Positions 44,921 to 56,050 are shown, numbered from the stretch's first letter. The stretch: DNA of 64,000 bases from Myxocyprinus asiaticus (GCF_019703515.2 NC_059382.1:11791001-11855000); one strand, 5' to 3'. Notes: a model not told the origin generated them from the letters alone. Made by a program: numbers and translations.

Positions 44921-45074
44921 ATGAGCCAGTCTCCTCCCTGATGCTTGACGGTTGATTTTCCCGCAATCTGGCTCAGTTCATTGATTTGGCCCTACAATTG
45001 AGCGGTTCATCTTTCACTGTAGGAGTGGCTGAGGAGGAACTATGCACTTCTACAGTGACTGCTATGTCAGAGCC

Positions 45075-46565
45075 GTCCACTGTCATGGCTGCCAAGCCAG
45101 AGTTCCCCGTCATGGCCGCCGAGCCAGAGTTCCCCGTTATGGCCGCCGAGCCAGAATTCCCCATTATGGTCGACGAGCCAGAGACCCATGTCATGGTCGA
45201 CGAGCCAGCGTCTCACATCATGGTCAACGAGCCAGCATCCCACGTCATGGTCGACGAGCCAGCGTCCCACGTCATGGTCGCAGAGCTTGCGCCACCTTCC
45301 GCCCCGGATCCTGAGTCTACTCCATGCCATGTCACAGCCACACCTCGGCCTGCTCCATGCCATGTCACAGCCATACCTCAGCTGCTCCATGCCATGTCAC
45401 AGCCACACCTTGGCCTGCTCCATGCCATGTCACAACCACACCTCAGCCAGCTCCATGCCATGTCATAGCCACACCTTGGCCTGCTCCATGCCATGTCACA
45501 GCCACGCCTGAGTCTGCCGCATGCCATGTCACAGACACACCTCAACCTGCTCCATGCCATGTCATGCCTCAGCCTGCTCCATGCCATGTCACAGCCATGC
45601 CTGAGTCTGCACCATGCCATGTCACAGCCACACCTCAACCTGCTCCATGCCATGTCACGCCTCGGCCTGCTCCATGCCAAGCCCCATGTTATGTCACAAC
45701 CACACCTCATCCTGCTCCATGCCTTTGCCTGCTCCATGCCATGTCACAGCCACGCCTCGGCCTGCTCCATGCCATGTCACAGCCACGCCTGAGTCTGCTC
45801 CATGCCATATCACAGCCACGCATGATTCTGCTCCATGCCATGTAACAGGGCAGCCCCAGTCTGCTCCATGCCCTGTCACAACCAAGGTTCAGTCTGTTCC
45901 ATGCCACGGTCCAGACCCGTCTCTGCTCCAAGGTCCAGGCCTGTCTCTGCTCCAAGGTCCAGGCCCGTCTCTGATTCAAGGTCCAGGCCTGTCTCTTTTT
46001 CACGGTCCAGGCCCACCTCTGCTCCACTGTCCAGGCCTGCCTCTGCTCCACGGTTCAGGCCCGTCTCTGCTCCATGGTCCAGGCCCGCCTCTGCTCCACG
46101 GTCCAGGCCCACCTCTGCTCCACGGTCCAGGCAAGTCTCTGCTCCAAGGTCCAGGTCAGTCTCTGCTCCAAGGTCCAGGCCCATCTCTGATTCAAAGTCC
46201 AGGCCTGCCTCTGCTCCATGGTCCAGGCCCCTCTCTGCTCCAAGGTCCAGGCCAGTCTCTGCTCCAAGGTCCAGGCCCATCTCTTCTCCACGGTCCAGGC
46301 CCATCTCTGCTCCATGGTCCAGGCCCGCCTCTGCTCCACAGTCCAGGCCCATCTCTGCTCCACGGTCCAGGCCCACCTCTGCTCCACAGTCCAGGCCCGC
46401 CTCTGCTCCACGATCCAGGCCCGCCTCTGCTCCATGGTCAAGGCCCATCTCTGCTCCACAGTCCAGGCCCACACCTCCCTCTGCTGCATGAGCCAGCACT
46501 CACACCTGCCTCTGCTGCATGAGCCAGCACCCACGCCTGCCACAGCTAACGAGCCAGCGTTGCAA
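45075..46565 (+). repeat. Three successive coding-frame minisatellites
   Basis: Three arrays follow one another. 45075-45295 has 27-bp units (VMVDEPASH type). 45310-45860 has about 33-bp units ([11 protein letters not shown] type). 45915-46490 has 24-bp units (SRPVSAPR type, about 24 copies). A few NEP-type units follow to 46565. All unit lengths are multiples of three, which keeps many frames open on both strands. The several long overlapping open frames here are therefore not evidence for genes. Confidence 0.85.
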
Positions 46566-46590
46566 GCCTCGTCCATACCAGAGCCTAAAT

Positions 46591-46939
46591 ATTCATGTGT
46601 CTTGTTTTCATTGATTTATTGTCTTGTTAACTCATTATCAGTCTTGTCATTGGTTCATGTTTTAGTATCTAGTTATCTTGTTATTAGTTCAGTCTCATCG
46701 TTGGTTGTTTATGTCATGTGGTTACCCATGTCCTTGTATTTAAACCCTCATGTTTGCCATGGTCCTTTGTCAGGCATTGTTTATGTAACGTTGTTTGGAT
46801 GTCAAGTCAAGTCAAGTCTAGTTTAGTTAATGTTTATTTTTCTGTTCACGGTTTTTGGATTTCACGTTTATGAATTAACTGCACTTGGGTTCTTCTCATC
46901 ATCATCTTTGTCTGCCTGTCATTGCCAGCATTTGTTACA
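46591..46939 (+). repeat. 3' LTR, 5'-truncated (349 bp)
   Basis: Matches 44392-44766 with few differences and lacks the first 120 bp of the 5' LTR. It ends CATTTGTTACA before the CACAG duplication. Missing U3 bases suggest a deletion joined the repeat array to the LTR. Confidence 0.85.
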
Positions 46940-46944
46940 CACAG

Positions 46945-47706
46945 AGGATACTGAGGACCAGTTGGTCTCCATATAAACATTGATTTCAGCCTTTAACATT
47001 TGTTGGAAATCAGGATTTTGTAAAAGGGATACATTAAAGCACCAACTATATGATTTCTTTTTCTCCATATGTGGCAACACCTCTAAACTCACCAGGGCGT
47101 GATCTGAGAATAAGATGTTTCCAATTGAGCAATCAACAACAGATGAAATGAGGGACTTAGATATAAAAAAAAATCTATTCTGAAATAAATCTTATGGACT
47201 GATATTATAAGACCAAGATTTTTACAAATCCTGTGACGCGTCACTTTTGCTCTAGGAGGCTTACACACTTTTGCTTCACTATGAACTGGACTGAATCCAA
47301 AAAGATTAAAGTCTCCTTCCAATACTATATCATGCAGGGTGCCAACAGCTTGCAACATCTCTTCAAGATCTATAAAAAAGCCCTGATCATCAGCGTTAGG
47401 TGCATAAATATTAGCCAAAATCAACCTTTGCCCCTGAATTTCTGCTGAAACAATAATGACTCTTCTTAATTTATCTTTAATCTGTTTGAGACATTTGAAT
47501 TGTAGATGTTTACTTATAAGTGTAATGATTCCCCTGCTCTTACTTGAGCCAAGACTAAAGAAAACATGTCCACCCCATATCTTCCCAAATTTTTCAGCTT
47601 CCTGCGGGGAAAGATGCATTTCTTGAAGAAACACTATATCATATTTCTTACATTTAAGAAAATAAATAACCTTCCTTCTTTTTATGGGGTGCCCCAACCC
47701 ATTCAC
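46945..47706 (-). pseudogene. L1 endonuclease domain
   Basis: The minus-strand frame 47706-47089 carries NGLGHPIKRRKV, VFLQEMHLS (catalytic Glu), NIYAPNADD and EGDFNLF motifs of apurinic-type L1 endonucleases, which nick target DNA. The in-frame start upstream (about 47750) is separated by a stop. After KIYFRIDFFLY the remaining domain continues in another frame and is then cut by the LTR element. Confidence 0.85.
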
Positions 47707-47944
47707 ATATCACGTGGAGAGAGACAATCCACTCATATTAACATTTGACATTTTGACATATGAGAAAAAATAGATTGTGTGTCAAAAATAACATTTTAAA
47801 GACCACGTTTCAACATTAGTGCAACAGTCAAATCCCAAACTTCCCCCTGAACCAAACAAACAGAAAAAAGAAAAACGGCATCCATCCCTCTAAACTCAAA
47901 CAATCCATGTACACCTACGAGAGCCCCCACGACAACTTTTGAGA

Positions 47945-48650
47945 CATGTTGTGTGTACACAGGGACCTGGTGCTCTCACACCTCAGCCGACTAGTGCTTC
48001 GGGTCAACTGGGAAAAGAGCAAGCTCCTCCCGGTTCAGAACATCTCTTTTCTCAGATTGTAGTAGGACTCAGTCTCATTGACGGCGTGCCTTACGAATGA
48101 GCACGCCCAGTCGGTGCTGGCCTGTTTGAAGGCGTTCAAACAGAGAACAGCGGTTCCACTGAAACTTTTTCAGAGGCACCTGGGGCATATGGCGTCCTCG
48201 GCGGTGGCCACCCCACTCAGGTTGATGCAAATGAGGCCGCTTCAGCACTGGCTCCAGACTCGAGTCCCGAGATGGGCATGGTGCCACGGGACACATCGCG
48301 TGGCCATCACGCCGGTCTGTCACCATCTTTTCAGCCCTTGGACCGACCTCTCATTTCAACGAGCAGGTGTTCCTTTAGAACTGGTCTTCGGGTGCGTTGT
48401 GGTCACGACAGACACCTCCAAGACGGGCTGGGGCGCTGTTTGCAACGGGCATGCAGCCGCCGGCCTCTGGACGGACCCGTGACTGCATTGGCACATCATC
48501 TGCCTCGAGTTGTTGACAATTCTGCTCGCCCTGCGTTTCCCCCAGTGAGCCTGCTTGCACAGACCCTGTGCAAGGTCAGGGAGGACGAGGAGCAAGTCGT
48601 CCTGGTAGCACCCAGACGTGGTTCTCGGACCTCACGCTCCTCGTGACAGC
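47945..48650 (+). pseudogene. DIRS RT C-terminus and RNase H remnant
   Basis: Matches 16085-16640 and beyond of copy 1. The frame 48078-48482 includes LKLFQRHLGHM and the RNase H motif TTDTSKTGWGAVCNG. A stop follows DP at 48480. Part of the RNase H region is deleted before the conserved LLAQTLCKVREDEEQ stretch. Inactive. Confidence 0.8.
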
Positions 48651-48798
48651 CCCCCCCCCCCCCCCCGGCAAATTCCCCTGAGGAAGGACCTTCTTCTCAG
48701 GGACGGGGCACCATCTGGCACCCGCGACCAGACCTCTGGAATCTCCATGTCTGGTCCCTGGATGGAACACAGAAGACCTAAGCGGTCTACCACCCGCA

Positions 48799-49785
48799 GT
48801 GGTAGACACGATCACTCAGGCTAGGGTCCCCTCTACGAGGCACCTGTATGCCTTTAAGTGGCATCTGTTAGCTAAGTGGTGTTCTTCCCGATGCGAAGAC
48901 CCCCAGAGATGCGCAGTTGGATCGGTGCTTTCCTTCTTGCAGGAGAGGTTGGAAGGGCGGCTGTCCCCTTCCACCTTGAAGGTGTATATAGCCACTATAG
49001 CGGCACACCACGACACAATGGACGGTAAGTCCTTACGGAAGCACAACCTGATCATCAGGTTCCTGAGAGGGACCAGGAGGTTGAATCCCTTCAGACCGCG
49101 CCTCGTTCCCTCATGGGACCTCTCTGTAGTTCTTCAGGGTCTACAGAGAACCCCCTTTGAGCCTTTGCAGTCAGCTGAGCTTAAGGCACTCTCCTTGAAG
49201 ACTGCCCTCCTGACTGCGCTCACTTCCATCAAAAGGGTAGGAGACCTGCAAGTGTTCTCTGTCAGAGAAACGTGCCTGGAGTTCGGTCCGGGCTGCTCTC
49301 ATTTGATCCTGAGACCCCGACCGGGCTATGTGCCCAAGGCTCCCATGACCCCTTTTAGGGACCAGGTGGTGAACCTGCAAGTGCTGACCCAGGAGGATGC
49401 AGACCCAGCCCTGACGTCGCTGTGTCCGGTGCGCGCTTTACGCATCTATTTGGATCGCACGCAGAGTTTTAGAGTCTCTGAGCAGCTCTTTGTCTGCTTT
49501 GGTGGACAGCGGAAAGGAAGCGCTGTCTCCAAGCAGAGGATCACCCACTGGCTCATTGACGCCATAACAATGGCATATCACATCCAGGATGTGCCGCCCC
49601 CGGTATGGCTATGGGCCCATTCTACCAGGGGTGTAGCAGCCTCCTGGGCCTTGACCAGGGGCACCTTCTAACAGACATTTGCAGAGCAGCAGGCTGTGCA
49701 ACACCCAACACCTTTGTGAGGTTCTACAATCTCCGGGTGGAACCGGTTTCGTCCCATGTAGTGGCACGCACAAGCAGGTAAGTCC
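48799..49785 (+). pseudogene. DIRS tyrosine recombinase, best preserved copy
   Basis: The frame 48799-49671 (290 residues) starts at the N-terminal RHLYAFKWHLLAKW and holds SLKTALLTALTSIKRVGDLQ, GYVPKAPMTPFRDQVVNLQ, EQLFVCFGGQRKG and an intact HSTRGVAASWALTRG box. One missing base just after shifts the frame, and the last part with FVRFYNLRVEPV, including the nucleophilic Tyr, continues out of frame to 49785. Except for this single shift it looks complete. Confidence 0.88.
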
Positions 49786-50873
49786 GGGACAACTGGCCAG
49801 GTGTATCACTTGCGCATAGCGCCTTTCACCTCCCCTGAGCTGAAGACATGCACGGTTAACTCCCAGTAGTGTTCACAAACTGTGTTCCCTGGTTGATTTC
49901 CTCCGAGCCCTGTGGCAGACGAGTTCGCGGAGAGACTCGCTGCTGGCTCAGTACACGTGCTAAATAAGCCCTGTACTGGGGTAGGTGCTCCGGATGTGGT
50001 GGTTCCCTGTAGGTAACCCCATGCGACGTATATCTTCCGCTAATTCGTTTCCCTGTTGGCAAACTGCATCTTCCATGGGCAGAGGCCCCTCTGCCCCAGT
50101 CACCATGCTTGTAGTAACTCCTCCCCCGTAGGGCAGGACCTACCTTGGGACTCCCCCACATGGCATATTTCCGACATAGCTCTGCAAGACCATGTGACGT
50201 ATTTCCACTTAAACACCCCCCCCCCGACTAGACCTGGTGGGCCCAGTCGGTTAATCCCCCATTTTTTAGGGAGTGGGAAAAAAAGGGGATAAGAGGCCAC
50301 GACTGGGCTAGCCCGTCTCTATCTTTTGGGTAGTTGACTTGTCCCCAAAGGGCCATTCGACACTCATAACTGTGTTGGGGGAGGTTACGTGTCGGCCTGG
50401 TGAGCTGGCTATGAGGCACACAGTGGTCTGCCCATCACACACTGCCAGTTCACGTAACACAGTTCAGCCAGTTGTGGCGTTTTTGTTTAGGGACCCCTAG
50501 TGTCACTACATCGACACAACGTTGTGTGAGTGACAGATAGGGAACATCCTGGTTACTTGCGTAACCTCCGTTCCCTGATGGAGGGAACGAGACGTTGTGT
50601 CCCTCCTGCCACAACACTGAACTTCCCACTGAAATGGCCGTGACCTTGTCTCAGCTCCTCAGCGTAAAACCTGAATGAGTGGTTGCATACCAGCTCCTTT
50701 TATACCCGTACATCCGGGGGAGTGGTATGCAAATACCATTCGCCAATTTTCATTGGCCTTTTATCAAAGACGAGAGGTGTCTTGGGCTCCCAAGAGTGAC
50801 GCCTAGTGTCACTACATCGACACAACGTCTTGTTCCCTCCATCAGGGAATGGAGGTTACGCAAGTAACCAGGA

Positions 50874-51582
50874 CATTTTCCACTAAAAAGAACAAACTAA
50901 ATGAGACTTTATGAGAACAAACAATTAGCCTTTGTATTTTTATTATATTGATTTATAGTAAAATACTAAAAGATTAACATATAACCAACAGTATACAAAA
51001 CAGTAAAAAAAAAGTTTGCATTGTTGTCTGTGCTGCATGTTGGTCTCTCAGTATTATATTATGAATCAATAAAAAATATATACATAGATATGCTTAAAAT
51101 AAAACATGATGCTTTTCAGATGATGCACTTTTTCAGGTTTTGATGATTAGCTATACAGGTACTCTCAATATGGCTAGTAACCTAACTTTATTAGGAACTG
51201 CAACAATACATGGTTTAAGTCGAATTGTTGTCTGACCCTCAGTGGTGTAAAGCTTTAGGCCATTTAGGCTAAATATTAAAATGGGAGTAAGACAAATGAA
51301 TAATGAAATAAATGCAATCAAATTCTGATTGACTGCTAAATTCACGCAAAAAAATAACGATCTAGCACCATCTAGCTTTTTGAAAATTATCACCGTTAAA
51401 TGCTTTTCCGACCACAAATTTACAAGGAAATATTAAAGATATTTTGTCTCAAGAAATCTAAGTAAACATATGAGAATATTTCTTTAAATGTGCACACTTC
51501 GGACTAAAGGTTCTAATGGATATTGTTTACTAAACATTGGCATGAAATGGCCCAGGGCCGGAGAGGGATTCATATTCAGCCA
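50874..51582. other. Spacer, no gene
   Basis: AT-rich DNA between the DIRS right end and a gypsy fragment. The minus-strand 88-codon frame at 51151-51417 has no recognisable features. Confidence 0.5.
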
Positions 51583-52455
51583 GGGATGTCATGTCCGAAG
51601 ATACTCGGAATTGGGATAAGTGGCTCGAACCCCTGTTATTTGCAGTACAAGAGGTCCTGCAAGCCTCCACGGGATTGTCCCTGTTTGAATTGTTGTATGG
51701 GTGTAAGCCCCGTGGCATGTTACACGTCATGAAAAAAAATTGGGAGGAGGGACCTTCACAGAGTAAAAATGAAATTCAATACATTCTTGACCTGAGAGCA
51801 AAACTCCACACATTGGGGTGTCACAGGAGAATTTTCTACAGGCGCAAGAACATCAGTCCCGGCTGTATAACAGGGGAGCTCGGCTACGTGAATTTGCACT
51901 GGGAGAAAACGTCCTTGTATTGCTGCCCACATCAAGCTCGAAATTACTCGAGAAGTGGCAAGGGCCCTTTGAGGTCACACGGCGAGTTGGGGAAGTCGAC
52001 TATGAGGTAGTCCGTATGGATAGGGCCAGGGCACATCAGATTTACCACATCAACCTCCAAAAACTATGGAGAGAGGCGGTCCCCATGTCGTTGGTGATGG
52101 TAGTTCCGGAGAGGGAGGAGCTCGGACCGAAGGTGAATCTAAAAGCCAATCAATTCATCTCGGCCACTTGTGGAGACCACCTCTCACAAAATAATTTCTC
52201 TAATGTGTTCTCGTCTCTCCCCGGCCGCACTAATCTCATAAAACACCACATCAAGGCAACCCCAGAGGTAGTGGTACGTAGTCATCCCTACCGCTTACCT
52301 GAACACAAGAAACAGGTAGTATGGGAAGAATTAAAGGCCATGCTCGATATGAGGGTAATAGAAGATTCCCACAGTGATTGGGCCAGCCTAATAGTGAAGG
52401 CTCGGTCCGGTTCTGTGTGGATTATAGGAAAATTAATGCGGTTATTAAATTATAG
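51583..52455 (+). mobile_element. Gypsy fragment, integrase before RT (Gmr1-type)
   Basis: The first frame (51591-51817) matches an integrase C-terminal region: NWDKWLEPLLFAVQEV and FELLYGCKPRG. The frame 51818-52507 continues with NRGARLREF, LLPTSSSKLLEKWQGPFEVTR and QIYHINL-KLWREAVP, and then reads directly into the start of a gypsy RT with PLPGRTNLIKHHI and PYRLPEHKKQVVWEELKAML. Ordinary Ty3/gypsy elements have RT before integrase; the reverse order is that of the Gmr1 group. The RT is cut after the VDYRK-type motif. A frameshift near 51815 and a small deletion near 52415 break it. Confidence 0.8.
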
Positions 52456-53309
52456 CTGCTCGATAGAAGTTGGTCAGCAGGTTATGTTGGAAGTTAACGT
52501 GTTTTAACTTCCTAAGGAAGTAAAGCCTCTGTTGGGCATTCCTCACCTGATGAGAGATGTGTGTGGTCCAGGTGAGGTCAGCCGAGATGTGCACACCAAG
52601 GAACTTAAAGCTCTCTACCCTCTCCACCTCCTTCCCATGTATATAGAGGGCAGAGTGTTCAGTGCGCTTAGATTTTCTAAAGTCCACTATCAATTCCTTG
52701 GTTTTTGTAATTTTTAAGTCCAGGTAAAAAAAAAAAAAAAAAAGAACACCATTCTATCATATGCTGAACCTCCTCCCTTGTAGGCCGTCTCATTGTTGTC
52801 CGATATCAGCCCTACTATGGTGCTATCATCAGCAAATTTGACTATGGTTTTAGTAGAGTGAATGGGTGAGCAGTCATGGGTAAAGAGGGAGTAGAGGAAG
52901 GGCTGAGAACACACCCTTGTGTTGTGCCAGTGTTAAGGGTGAGAGTAGATGATGTGTGATCTCCCACCCTAATGTTCTGGGGTCTGTTACTGAGAAAGTC
53001 CAGAACCCATGTGAACAGTGAACTGCCTAAGCCCAAGTTGCTCAGTTTTTGAACCAGTTTATGGGGAATAACTGTATTAAAAGGTGAACTGAAATCCACA
53101 AACAGCATTCTTACATAGGTGCTTTCCTGGTCAAGGTGTGTAAGGGCTATATGGAGAGCTATGATGATTGCATCCTCTGTCGATCTGTTTACTCGATATG
53201 CAAACTGATGTTGGTCAAGGTCAGTAGGGATGGCAGCTTTAATGTGAGAAAGGATGAGTCTCTGAATAATTTGGTGATAATGGGAGTTAGAGCAACTGGG
53301 CGATGTCAT
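52456..53309 (-). pseudogene. LINE reverse transcriptase, FADD box intact
   Basis: 53309-52842 contains DQHQFAYRVNRSTEDAI, VDFSSPFNTVIP and NTGTTQGCVLSP. The FADD catalytic box is intact at 52836-52825. After it, a poly-T run on the minus strand (plus poly-A 52728-52743) replaces part of the coding sequence. The frame 52693-52445 continues with MIVDFRKSK and SFKFLGVHIS and ends at AQQRLYFLRKLK and following residues. Frameshifted, not functional. Confidence 0.85.
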
Positions 53310-53515
53310 TAAGGCAGTTCACTATACTTTTCTTTGGTACTGGAATAATTGTAGCTGACTTAAGGCAGGTGGGAACTTCAGACTTTAGTAGCGAGAGGTT
53401 ACAAATGGTAGTAAATACCTCTGCTAACTGGTCTGCAAAGGCCTTGAGGATCCTTCCAGTAACTCCATCTGGACCAGCTGCTTTCCTTGCGTTGACTGCG
53501 CAAGGTAGATCTGAC

Positions 53516-55027
53516 CTAATGTTGGTGCAGCTGAATGGGATCGTCCTTTCCTGGTAGTACAGGATGAATGCCGGCCTCTCTGTCCCGGCAGTCGAAACGA
53601 GAGGAAAAAATGTTCAGAGTGTCTGTCAGTGTGCTGTCTGTGGAATTTGTGACTGTGTAGCTGTCCTTGTAGCCAGTGAGAAACTTTATCCCCTGCCACA
53701 TACATCTGTAGTTATTACTAGTAAAGTGTTCCTCTATGCGCTGCTTGTACCTGCACTTGGCCTTTCTGATGCCCCTTCTCAGGCTTCTCTGTGCCTCTTT
53801 ATAGGCTTGCAGGTCCCCAGATTTAAACGCTGAATCCCGTGCTCTGAGCAGGGTCCTCACCTTGCTGTTGAACCACGGTTTCTGGTTAGGGAACACTTTA
53901 ACAGCTTTCGTTTTAGACACATTCTCAGCACAAAAGTTTATATATGACAGGACAGCTGATGTGTGCCCCTCCAGGTCTGTCCCTTCAGCAAAAAAATTCC
54001 CAAGTCCATGTCTTCGAAGCAGTCCTGCAGGGCTGAGGTGGCTTCCTTAGTCCATATTTTGACTTTTGACCAGTCTTCATGACTGGTCGTGGTCTACAGC
54101 TGAGTGGTACATATGCTAGAATCAGGGACAGAGACAGATGATCTGAGAGCCCCAGATGTGGCAGAGAGCTGGATTTATAGGCATGTGGAATGTTGCAGTA
54201 GACTTGATCTAACATGTTCTTTTCTCTTGTCGGGAAGTTTACATTCTTATGGAATCTGGGCAGAACAGACTTCAAGTTGGCATGATTAAAGTCCCCTTCT
54301 ACTATAACAATGCTGTCTGGTTGTGCCAACAGATACTGGCTAATTTAGTGGTGTAGCTTCTCCATGGCTAACCTAGCGTTAGCTTGCGGTGGTGCGTAGA
54401 CAGCTATTATAGCAACTGAAGTAAACTCCCTAGGCAAATAGAAAGGTCTGCACTGTAACATCAGGTACTCAATATCCGGGGAGCAGTGACTATCTTTGAT
54501 TATTGCATCTACACACCGGCTGTTGTTTGTGTAAATACAAAGTCCCCCTCCTCTGCTCTTACCGGAATGATTAGTCCTATCCGCTCTGAAGAGGGCATGA
54601 CCCGCCAGCTCAATAGCAGCATCCGGGGTGTTCTGATCCAGCCAAGTCTCTGCTATGATCATCGTGCAGTAATCCAAACTAAGCTAAGTAATCCGCAGTC
54701 ATAACTCATCCATTTGGTTGTGAAGCGACTGGGTGTTGGTGAAAAAAGACTTGGAATGGCCGGTTTGTAGGGGTTAGCCTTTAGCTTAGCTTGTAACCAC
54801 CCTCTCTTGCCCCTCTTCTGTTTTCTGTGCCTCCGCCGTCTGTGCCATCTCAGCGGGGGGATGATGAGCTCTCCGCTCATGGGAATACGCCGGATCTCCA
54901 GCAGGATAAAGTCCCAGTTATTATTGTCCAAAGTGCGGTGATTGTGATCTACAACCATTAACAGATCAGCTCTACTGTACTGTACGTATACAGCTGCTAA
55001 TGCACAAGCAAAAAAAAACACACACAC
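53516..55027 (-). pseudogene. LINE endonuclease and linker
   Basis: 54677-54345 carries IAETWLDQ, SRGGGLCIYTNN and AVYAPPQAN. 54329-53985 carries VEGDFNHANLKS, LDQVYCNIP and the GLSDHLSLSL box. 53920-53516 carries NQKPWFNSKVRTLLRARDSAF and a basic helix. These are the apurinic-endonuclease motifs of the L2/Rex/CR1 group. Separate frames and at least two stops show decay. Confidence 0.85.
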
Positions 55028-55030
55028 ACA

Positions 55031-56050
55031 AAGAAAAACACTGTAATCCCAAAATAGCTGCCAAAACTTGAGGAGCGCTGGGATGTTCTATATGGTTGCT
55101 GGGGCATACAATACAGTTGTCAAGGTGATCTGCTGTGTGTTTTAGCGCATTGCTTCAGTATATGGTTGCCAGGTTGTTAATATGCTGTTGCCAAGTAGTT
55201 TTCTGTGTTTGTAGCACATTGCTCTGCAGTTGATAGGATGTCTAGGTGGTTGTCAGGTTGTTGCTATGCTGTTGTTAAAGGAATAGTTTTTAACTTTAAA
55301 TCGGCGCTTCCGTCCAGGGCTCTGATGCTGTTTGAAATGGCCGAACACTTGCGTGACATTCGTTCTTCTGTTGTAAATAAGCGCCGCTTCCGAATTCTCG
55401 CGTGAACTTGCCGACGCACTTAAATCATGCGAAAGCTATGTGATGCATCAACTGCTGGCAGAAAGCGCTTTTTAAAAGTAAATAACATTTTAATTATCGA
55501 TTTATTTTTTACACAAACTTATCAGTTTGCTTCAGAAGTCATTCACTGATCGACTGGAGTCATGTGGATTACATTTATGCTTCCTATATGTGACTTTTGG
55601 ACCGTAAATTGCTGGCATCCGTTTACTTGCATTATAAGGACCTGCTCAATCTTCTTCCAAAAATCTTTATTTGTGTTCTGCTGAAGAATCAAAATCAAAT
55701 AAAATCAAATCCCTTTATTGTCACTCAACCATATACACAAGTGCAACAGTGGGTGAAAGTCTTGGGTGTGGTTCCAAGCAACATAGCAGTATGACAATTA
55801 CAATGAATTGGTGTATGAAAGACAGTCATACACATCTGAGATGGCATCAGTGTAAGTGAATAATGAGAGAATTTTCATTTTTGGATGAACTGTTTTTAGC
55901 ACATTGCTCTGCAGTTGCTAGAGTGTCTAGGTGGTTGTCAGGTTGTTGCTATGCTGTTGGTAAGTTGTTGTAACTGTGTTTTTAGCACATTGCTATGCAG
56001 TTGCCAGGGTGTTCTGGGTGTTCTGGGTGGTTGCTTACTGGCCCAAATGA
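55031..56050. repeat. Minisatellite block interrupted by a MITE
   Basis: 55085-55275 and 55893-56040 share variants of GTTGCTATGCTGTTG, TTTTTAGCACATTGCT and GTGTCTAGGTGGTTG, a tandem repeat common in cyprinid genomes. The two halves are separated by the MITE at 55276-55893. Confidence 0.65.
55276..55893. mobile_element. MITE in a minisatellite, with LINE tail inside
   Basis: Ends read TTAAAGGAATAGTTTTTAAC-like on the left and AATTTTCATTTTTGGATGAACTG on the right, an imperfect inverted pair. The segment 55686-55800 is the reverse complement of the LINE 3' end at 60060-60145 (AATCAAATCCCTTTATTGTCA type). A minimal LINE insertion therefore lies within it. Confidence 0.6.

Larger units (their letters stand above)
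44267..46939 (+). mobile_element. Non-autonomous LTR element with minisatellites
   Basis: A 2.67-kb element with a 500-bp 5' LTR (44267-44766), a short gag start (44783-44920), 1.4 kb of minisatellite, and a shortened 3' LTR (about 46591-46939). It is flanked by a perfect 5-bp target duplication CACAG. No protease, RT or integrase is encoded. It interrupts the L1. The NEP-type repeat near 46535-46565 matches the gypsy element at 5.7-6.0 kb, so the two belong to related families. Confidence 0.88.
40852..47940 (-). mobile_element. L1-type LINE carrying two nested LTR insertions
   Basis: The minus-strand non-LTR retrotransposon has its endonuclease at 47706-47089, the RT at 44209-42918, the C-terminal region down to about 41750, and a poly-A tail at 40870-40853. 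It is interrupted by an LTR element (44267-46939) and a solo LTR (41082-41709). Its 5' end stops near 47940 at a DIRS element. Multiple frameshifts and a mutated RT active site make it inactive. Confidence 0.88.
47941..50873 (+). mobile_element. 5'-truncated DIRS element (copy 3)
   Basis: Begins abruptly within the RT C-terminal part and continues through RNase H, YR, the 3' UTR, the internal complementary region (about 50490-50610) and the right ITR (about 50665-50873, ending GTAACCAGGACA). The left part of the element is missing. Its YR is the best preserved of the three copies. Confidence 0.88.
52456..55030 (-). mobile_element. L2/Rex-type LINE, both ends truncated
   Basis: The minus-strand non-LTR retrotransposon runs from an N-terminal basic segment (RWHRRRRHRKQKRGKRGWLQ, near 54840-54780) through endonuclease and RT, and stops in the RT thumb at the gypsy fragment. 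No 3' UTR. Several frameshifts. The thumb segment is similar to the LINE piece at 59262-60150. Confidence 0.85.

Noticed and set aside
45075..46565. Long overlapping open frames on both strands, up to 302 codons
   Set aside because: They follow from minisatellite units whose lengths are multiples of three and which lack stops. No start context, domain or conservation supports a protein beyond the gag stub.
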